The position numbers and the translations under genes were made by a program. Shown one piece after another: positions 58,324 through 64,000 of a DNA stretch of 64,000 nt. The notes under the pieces were generated by a model, which worked only from the letters and a program-made list of their open reading frames with translations, was not told where the DNA came from and searched no databases. Positions within the stretch are counted from its first letter, which is position 1. Every line of letters starts with the position of its first letter. Origin of the DNA: Undaria pinnatifida (Eukaryota; Sar; Phaeophyceae; Laminariales; Alariaceae). The DNA lies in NCBI GenBank assembly GCA_012845835.1, contig JABAKD010000025.1:21229923-21293922 (forward strand), written 5' to 3'.

Positions 58324-58549
58324 GCAGAATATTATCGAAGTATGAGAAAATATGGGTTTTGTACGTACGTAAGAAGTTTGACCAATCAGATCAATGCGGT
58401 AACTCATAGTTGTACGAGTGATAGCCTTGGGTACACCTGGCCCAGTTGTGTAGGCGACGACCTGCACGCGGAGCGCGTAGGGGAGCAGAGTCAGAGCTAC
58501 AGGTCCAAGGTGTGATACAGACTAGTTTAAGTTGTTCGTGCACTCCTCG

Positions 58550-59359
58550 ATGGAAGAGTGCAAATCACCGGAGGCCGAAGCTCTCGTGGCTGCTGTACGC
58601 GGTCCTAACCAGGCTGCCTCGGACGCTACGAGAGTCGAGGCAGAGGCTTATGCTGCTGTCGCTGCTGTGCAAGCTGGGGTCGACGCTCGCCGCGCCGAAG
58701 CTCTGGCTGCTGTGCAAGCTGAGTCCGGAGGTCGCCGTGCCGCAGCAGCTTCGGTCGCTGCTACTGCTGCGCCTGCGGCACCATCTGTATTCAGCCCCAG
58801 TCCCGCCGGGTCCGAGGCTGCGGGAGTCACATCGGCCGAAGTGCTGACCTGGCAAGGGCAGGTGTCTGGCGAGTTCGCTCGGATAGGCGCAGACATGATC
58901 CGCCTCAAGGCAACGATGGATCGGCTGCTCGCATCCGTTGAAACCTTGCAGGATGCGGTGGCCGGCGGCGCATAGAGAGCCGAGAACATGGAGGCCATGG
59001 TTCAGCAGTTTATGGACAACGTTGGTGATCGGCAGCCGGCTCCACGGGACAGTGGGGATGCGAGGGAGCGCCAACTTCAGAAGTCGCAATTAACCGACGA
59101 TGCGGCGCTCTGGAAGAAGATGGCGTCTAGAAAACATTGGGTGCTCCGCGGGCGCATACCTCCCAACATTGGCGACTCGGCGGCGGATATTCAGTCCTTC
59201 GTATACGAGGCCGTCAACGTCACGCAAGGTGTAGGAGGGGGGCTGCGTGGGCGTGCGTTGGTAGCTTTGGCTGGCGATAGGCGTGCTCGCGTGGCGGTGG
59301 CTCCGGGGCTCGGTCCCCTTCGGCGAGAAAGGTACGGTTTCTTGTGTGCGTGTGAGTGA
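58550..59359 (+). pseudogene. DIRS gag-like protein with an internal TAG
   Basis: From ATG 58550 the frame reads MEECKSPEAEALVAAVRG, an Ala/Glu/Arg-rich helical region, then DMIRLKATMDRLLASVETLQ, a likely coiled coil. A TAG at 58973 interrupts it. The same frame resumes as MEAMVQQFMDNVGDRQPAPR, KMASRKHWVLRGRIPPNIGD and FVYEAVNVTQGVGG, and ends at 59359. The C-terminal part appears to continue in another frame from about 59325 (ADLLRVQGAFDGVRSGALRF, ARAVVMQAMAEQGSASLGHI) up to the junction with RT at 59551. No zinc knuckle is seen. Assignment as Gag is by position and coiled-coil content, not by family match. Confidence 0.5.
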
Positions 59360-59550
59360 GTTGCCGGCTGACTTGCTGCGTGTACAAGGGGCGTTTGATG
59401 GCGTACGTTCGGGTGCCTTGCGATTCGTTGCGGTCGAACCTTGGTTGGATGCTCGGGCGGTTGTGATGCAGGCGATGGCCGAGCAAGGCTCCGCGAGCCT
59501 CGGTCATATCGCCTCGGTAAACTCCCCCCTCTTGAGACGGTGTCAGCGCC

Positions 59551-61240
59551 CTCGTCTCGTACAACTGCTTCAGCGAGGCAGGTGTCGCAGCTCGTTGGCT
59601 TCCTTATACATGTCTCCTTTGTTGTGCGTCCGGGGCGGTTTTTCGTGAACCGTTTGTTGGCTTCGGTGGGTATGCCGCGCATATCTGCCCGATCTGATTT
59701 CGGTTTTCAAGGCGCAGATGTTTCCCAAAAAAAAAAAAAAAAAAAAAAAAAAGGGGCTGCTGCCGTCGCGCACGTCGGAATTTCCCCGCCGCGGGGGGTT
59801 CCAGTTGTCTCTATCCCGGGTGATTGTGGGCCTGTTTCTGGCTCTGGTGGCAACGCCGGGAACTACTTCTTTGTGAGGTATTACGTAGACGATGGCACTG
59901 TCGTCGAGTTGCAATGGTGGCCGGACGGTCGCCGTTGTTTGCGCGCTGTCCAGTCGCTGGCATTGAACATTTTCGCTTGTTGGGCGAACGTGGTGTCTCT
60001 GATCTGATCTCCTGTCCGCCAGAAAAAATCACTGACTGGGACACGCAACTGGAGGTGTTGGGTTGGATCATTGACACGGAGGTGCTTACGGTTACGTTGC
60101 CGTCCCATAAGCGCCTCAAGCTGCAAAATCTCCTTGCGGAATGGCCCTCGTCTCGTACATCTGCTTCAGCGAGGCAGGTGTCGCAGCTCGTTGGCTTCCT
60201 TATACATGTCTCCTTTGTTGTGCGTCCGGGGCGGTTTTTCGTGAACCGTTTGTTGGCTTCGGTGGGTATGCCGCGCATATCTGCCGGATCTGATTTCGGT
60301 TTTCAAGGCGCAGATGTTTCCCAAAAAGGGGCTGCTGCCGTCGCGCACGTCGGAATTTCCCCGCTGCGGGGGGTTCCAGTTGTCTCTATCCCGGGTGATT
60401 GTGGACCTGTTTCTGGCTCTGGTGGCAACGCCGGGAACTACTTCTTTGTGAGGTATTACGTAGACGATGGCATTGTCGTCGAGTTGCAATGGTGGCCGGA
60501 CGGTCGCCGTTGTTTGCGCGCTGTCCAGTCGCTGGCATTGAACATTTTCGCTTGTTGGGCGAACGTGGTGTCTCTGATCTGATCTCCTGTCCGCCAGAAA
60601 AAATCACTGACTGGGACACGCAACTGGAGGTGTTGGGTTGGATCATTGACACGGAGGTGCTTACGGTTACGTTGCCGTCCCATAAGCGCCTCAAGCTGCA
60701 AAATCTCCTTGCGGAATGGCCCTCGTCTCGTACATCTGCTTCAGCGAGGCAGGTGTCGCAGTTCGTTGGCTTCCTTATACATGTCTCCTTTGTTGTTCGT
60801 CCGGGGCGGTTTTTCGTGAACCGTTTGCTGGCTTCGGTGGGTATGCCGCGCATATCTGCCGGATCTGATTTCGGTTTTCAAGGCGCAAATGTTTCCCAAA
60901 AAGGGGTTGCTGCCGTCGCGCACGTCGGAACTGGCTCTGGTGGCAACGCCGGGAACTACTTCTTTGTGAGGTATTACGTAGACGATGGCATTGTCGTCGA
61001 GTTGCAATGGTGGCCGGACGGTCGCCGTTGTTTGCGCGCTGTCCAGTCGCTGGCATCGGACCATTTTCGCTTGTTGGGCGAACGTGGCGTCTCTGATCCA
61101 CCCCTCCTGTCCGCCAGAAAAATCACTGACTGGGACACGCAATTGGAGGTGTTGGGTTGGATCATTGACACAGAGGCGCTTACGGTGACGTTGCCGTCCC
61201 ATAAGCGCCTCAAGTTGCAAAATCTCCTTGCGGAGTGGCC
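59551..61240 (+). repeat. three tandem copies of the RT catalytic segment
   Basis: CTCGTCTCGTAC starts each copy: 59551 (596 bp), 60147 (575 bp), 60722 (519 bp). The final single stretch begins at 61241. Each copy holds YYVDDG (about 59880, 60455, 60975). Copy 1 differs from copy 2 by 21 extra A in a poly-A run (26 versus 5 A, 59727-59752). Copy 3 lacks 57 bp (ISPLRG..CGPVS) and has one base more near 61056, which restores the downstream frame. Copies 1 and 2 therefore end in a frameshift (ALNIFACWANVVSLI, stop). The 5' edge of copy 1 joins gag-like sequence directly. Confidence 0.9.
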
Positions 61241-62149
61241 CTCGTCTCGTACATCTGCTTCAGCGAGGCAGGTGTCGCAGCTCGTTGGCTTCCTTATACA
61301 TGTTTCTTTTGCTGTGCGTCCGGGGCGGTTTTTCGTGAACCGTTTGCTGGCTTCGGTGGGTATGCCGCGCATATCTGCCGGAGCCGATTTTGGTTTTCGT
61401 ACGGCATACCCCGGGCGGCGCCTCGTCTTGGGACCCGAGTTTCACGGGGACCTCGAGTTTTGGCGGTGGTTTGTTGAGGAGGGATTTGACGCGCGCGGTG
61501 GAACCTTGTCGGCTCCGATGTATCATTTGCTTGAGCGCCCCTCCCAACGTACTCTAATTTCGGATGCACCCAAAACCGCTGTCGGGGGTTTCTGCCTCGA
61601 AACTGGGGTATACTGGAGATACGATCTTGACGCCGGGGAACGATCTCGTTTTTGTGTGTCGAGCAAGTCAGTTGCAGGCGAGAACGATATATCAATTAAC
61701 GTCCTCGAACTGCTAGGTATGGACGTCTCCGCGTGGGTCCTCGTATCTCTGTGTGCCGAGCGCCCGGCCGCGTTGGGGGACTGCGTGTTGTTGCGTGGCG
61801 CCAACGAAGCAGCCGTAGAGTGGGTACGACGGTGTCGAGGTGGCAAGGAGCCGAGATCGGGCGCGCTGATGCGCCTCCTTGGTGTGCTCGAATTGTCTTC
61901 TGGCTGGCACTTTGACGCGAACATGTACGGGGTATTTTTAACGTTGCCGCTGACGGTATCTCACGCTGGGATCGCGCTTCCGTCCTCGTTAATCTGCACG
62001 TTGTTCGACCGGATGTTCCGTGGCAGGAGCAAGATTTGGGGGCCGCGGGCATATCCCTATGTACTTCGGTGTTGGCCTCGAACTCATGCGACACGCCATT
62101 GCGGCCTCGTCTGAACGCACTTATCAGGGGCATTTTGGCGCATGGGTAG
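60399..62149 (+). pseudogene. DIRS reverse transcriptase / RNase H, partial and frameshifted
   Basis: In the last copy the frame reads FFVRYYVDDGIVVELQ (RT catalytic Asp pair) and WDTQLEVLGWIIDTE..TVTLP (thumb). It continues with HGDLEFWRWFVEEGF and a DIRS-type RNase H: SDAPKTAVGGFCLETG, INVLELLGM, RGANEAAVEWVRRCRGG. A one-base loss at 61920-61922 shifts the frame. The +1 reading continues HVRGIFNVAADGISRW and stops at 62147. Only the catalytic C motif is present: the finger/palm part with the first catalytic Asp is absent upstream, replaced by gag-like sequence. The usual DN of RNase H reads AN (possible loss of a catalytic Asp). The first 60 codons of the open frame lie in a non-RT frame of copy 2. 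Confidence 0.8.
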
Positions 62150-63178
62150 AATATCGGGTACGTTGTGGTCTGCCAGTGTTTCTCGATCGGTGCCGAGACG
62201 GCATGGCTAACGTTTGGCATGTGTTTGAGTACGTCGCGTACGCCTTTTCGACCAAGAAATTGAGGTCGGCAACTATTGAGAGCCATTTGTCAGCGATCAA
62301 GTTCTTTCACCGTATTTCGAGAGGTTTCGAGATCGACACCACTCATCCCGTGATTGTTAATGCCCTCAAAGGCGCCGCTCGTTTGCATGCTGACGTTGGC
62401 AACCAGGCAACCGTGCGGCGGCCCGTTTCGTGGGATATGCTGCTCGCGGGCGAGAAACTGATCCCCTCGTGGCGTGCCGGGGGTCGTGTTTTGTGGCTTG
62501 CCCTGTGCGCTTCGTTCTGTCTCTTGACTCGCGCGTCAGAAATGTTTGCGGAAACCCGGTTACGAGTTCACGAGGCTTACTGTTTACGGCGTGCTGACGT
62601 TGCCTTCTTTCGCGGAAATATTCAGCTTACCGTTGCGCAGTGGTCAACAGCAGATCGTGTTGAGGTTCGGTTTCGCGGGTCGAAGGGTGACCAACTGCGG
62701 AAAGGGGCGGTTGTCACGCGTGTGCGAAAGGGTCCGTCGATGCGTGTGGGGGAAGGTGGCGGCGCCGTCGATCTCATGATCGAATTGATGTCTTGTTACT
62801 TGTTTCTTCCCTCTTCGGCCCCCCTGGTTGCGTTTGGCGTTGGTAACGGCAGATGGTCCATGTGGACACAACATCAAGCAACGACAGCTTTGCGGAAAGT
62901 GGTTGCGTTGGCGGGTGTGCGTGCGGAGGTGTACGCCTTGCACTCCCTGAGGATTGGAGGCGCAACGCACTTGTCGGCGGGGGGTGCAACACCGGAGGTT
63001 TTTGCAGCGTGAGGGCCGATGGGCGTCCAATGCTTATAAGACGTATGTCCGTAGTCACGGAAAGGACGCCAGTTGGGTAGCAAGTGTTATGTCCCAGGAA
63101 GGAATTAGCGGTGGGGTTCAGCCGGGGCAGGGCACCGAGTGGGGGCGAATTAACCCACCCTTAGATCCGACTAGTTAG
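62020..63178 (+). pseudogene. DIRS tyrosine recombinase, frameshifted before the catalytic Tyr
   Basis: A likely start is ATG 62086 (MRHAIAASSERTYQGHFGAW), overlapping the end of RT/RH as in this class. The N-terminal SAM-like region includes RSATIESHLSAIKFFHRIS. The catalytic domain shows LLTRASEMF (first Arg) and HSLRIGGATHLSAGG (H-x-x-R). One extra T in the run 62999-63003 brings a TGA at 63010. In the other frame the protein continues EGRWASNAYKTYVRSH, where Tyr at 63035 or 63044 would be the nucleophile, to a stop at 63176. The enzyme would cut and rejoin the circular cDNA intermediate during integration. As it stands it is inactive unless frameshifted. Confidence 0.85.
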
Positions 63179-63475
63179 TCAAACGCGGAATTACAAAGAA
63201 GTGTGTTATCCAGTGTGCACTCTACGATTCGTGAGTAGGGGGGGGGCGGGGAGGTGAGACTACATCCGTAATACGGGTCTACTACCAGTTTGTGCTGGAG
63301 GCTGGCGTCGAGAGTTCGATGTCGCCAGTTGGTTTGGGAGTTGACTCGTGTATACGGATGTTAGCGGGGGGTTGCCGGCGGGGCAGCCCCGGGGTATTCC
63401 CATCTCCAACCCCCCTCTCCGGGCGGGGGGTTGCGCATTAATATAATACAACTTCGAAAGCAAAGTGCTCATTTA
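63179..63475. other. 3' flank of the DIRS coding region
   Basis: A GC-rich stretch with a potential stem (GGGGGGTTGCC..GGCAGCCCC, 63365-63392) and repeated GGGGGTTG words. No inverted terminal repeat matching the left side was recognised by eye. Confidence 0.4.
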
Positions 63476-63499
63476 CTCAGTTGCTTATTATCATTATCA

Positions 63500-63594
<95 letters not shown>

Positions 63595-63596
63595 GT
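63476..63596. repeat. (ATT)n microsatellite with anchor, right of the DIRS element
   Basis: ACTCAGTTGCTTATTATCAT, TATCATCATT, then about 30 ATT units. It shares its anchor with 58235 and is followed directly by an R1 copy. Confidence 0.9.
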
Positions 63597-63905
63597 TAAA
63601 AAAAATAAAATGCACTCCAGCTGTGAAATCGAATATTTCGTCGAAACTCGTCTTTGCAAGCTGTATGTGGTACTCCGATCGCGCGTATTACTGGATGTGT
63701 GTCCTCATTAAGGATATAGGTCGGCGACTCCCCTTGGAAATACAGTGTAGCTTCTACCAGGGTCATTAGGGCGATGTGAACCAATCTGTGACGGAAGCTA
63801 TAAAACCCGCCTTTGAGGGGGCAAAAATGTGACAGCTGTGGAAGGAAGTGCATCAGTTTATCAAGAATATCCTGTAAGTAGTATAACCGGTGAGGGGAGG
63901 GCGTT
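63597..63905 (+). repeat. dispersed repeat R1, copy 6
   Basis: It begins AAATGCACTCCAGCTGTGAAATC and follows the 21.3-kb copy to GGTGAGGGGAGGGCG, including GCTATAAAACCCGC. The antisense frame reads SFDEIFDFTAGVHF, with ATG mutated to ACG. Confidence 0.8.
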
Positions 63906-64000
63906 CTTAAGGGCGTGGGGGCCGGGGGAGGGGGGTCGGGGGGGTTGAAAAGGAGGGGGGAGGCGGGGGGGGGGGGGGCAACACAATATGTGCGCGGAAA
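63906..64000. other. G-rich window end
   Basis: Long G runs (including 13 G near 63967) just after the R1 copy; the sequence is cut by the window. Confidence 0.7.

Larger units (their letters stand above)
58532..63178 (+). mobile_element. DIRS-like retrotransposon, degenerate, with tandem RT core
   Basis: Gene order is gag-like, RT/RNase H, then an overlapping tyrosine recombinase, with no integrase or LTR seen. This is the layout of DIRS-order elements. Terminal repeats were not located: the outer limits given are those of the coding part. The element has lost the N-terminal RT motifs, has three tandem copies of the RT catalytic segment, one nonsense codon in gag, and frameshifts in gag, RNase H and the recombinase. 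An (ATT)n tract with the same anchor lies on each side. Confidence 0.8.

Noticed and set aside
58216-58515. Tyr-rich or Ile-rich proteins over the ATT repeats
   Set aside because: Direct translations of the microsatellite.
59811-61695. Long minus-strand frames repeated three times
   Set aside because: They are mirror images of the tandem RT copies; the plus-strand reading has real RT and RNase H motifs.
58235-63596. Anchored ATT tracts as LTRs of the right-hand element
   Set aside because: Only about 30 unique bases are shared and the sequence beyond the microsatellite differs; the element has a recombinase and no integrase, so LTRs are not expected.

Overview
This is a nuclear-genome window from a eukaryote. 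It is gene-poor and dominated by decayed mobile elements, tRNA-derived SINEs, satellites and microsatellites. The eukaryotic call rests on split genes with GT-AG introns (a RING-H2 ligase and one small unidentified gene), tRNA-derived SINEs with A and B boxes, and a DIRS-like retroelement carrying a tyrosine recombinase. Base composition looks close to balanced by eye. A degenerate retroelement protein at 42.4-43.4 kb (motifs RRMRIGAAQREL, YLVRFLDDPGP, GSWCLQ) resembles, from memory only, proteins I associate with brown algae such as Ectocarpus. A brown alga or related stramenopile is therefore my best guess, held with modest confidence.

Layout. 0-13 kb has no convincing gene; it holds a TIR element (2.2-3.1 kb), a minisatellite, two copies of a dispersed repeat (R4) and a SINE. 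A small intron-containing gene of unknown function lies at 13.3-14.0 kb. 14-25 kb is AT-richer and repeat-riddled: a near-perfect 100-bp foldback (16.7-17.0 kb), a decayed 1.5-kb module array (18.6-20.2 kb), adjoining R4 and R1 copies, and a CCATGG cluster. 25.5-26.4 kb is a purine-rich repeat. 27.5-34 kb contains coding-looking but broken reading frames on the minus strand. 34-42 kb carries SINEs, two (GACCC)-type arrays, a 106-bp tandem repeat and R4 copies. 42-46 kb has a broken retroelement protein, an unidentified open frame, a NADAR-domain pseudogene and a 230-bp tandem repeat. 47-51.4 kb is almost entirely satellite. A two-exon RING-H2 E3 ligase gene sits at 53.6-54.6 kb (minus strand). 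The right end (58.5-63.2 kb) is a DIRS-like retrotransposon whose reverse-transcriptase core is present three times in tandem, followed by microsatellite and an R1 copy.

Most protein-coding matter is broken, so no operational pathway can be read from the neighbours. The RING-H2 gene is the only clear candidate for a working cellular gene. The DIRS element has the gag-like, RT/RNase H and tyrosine recombinase order of its class, but lacks the N-terminal RT motifs and carries frameshifts in both enzymes. All calls come from reading the sequence by eye; no searches were run. Reading frames supported only by protein-like appearance are marked with low confidence.
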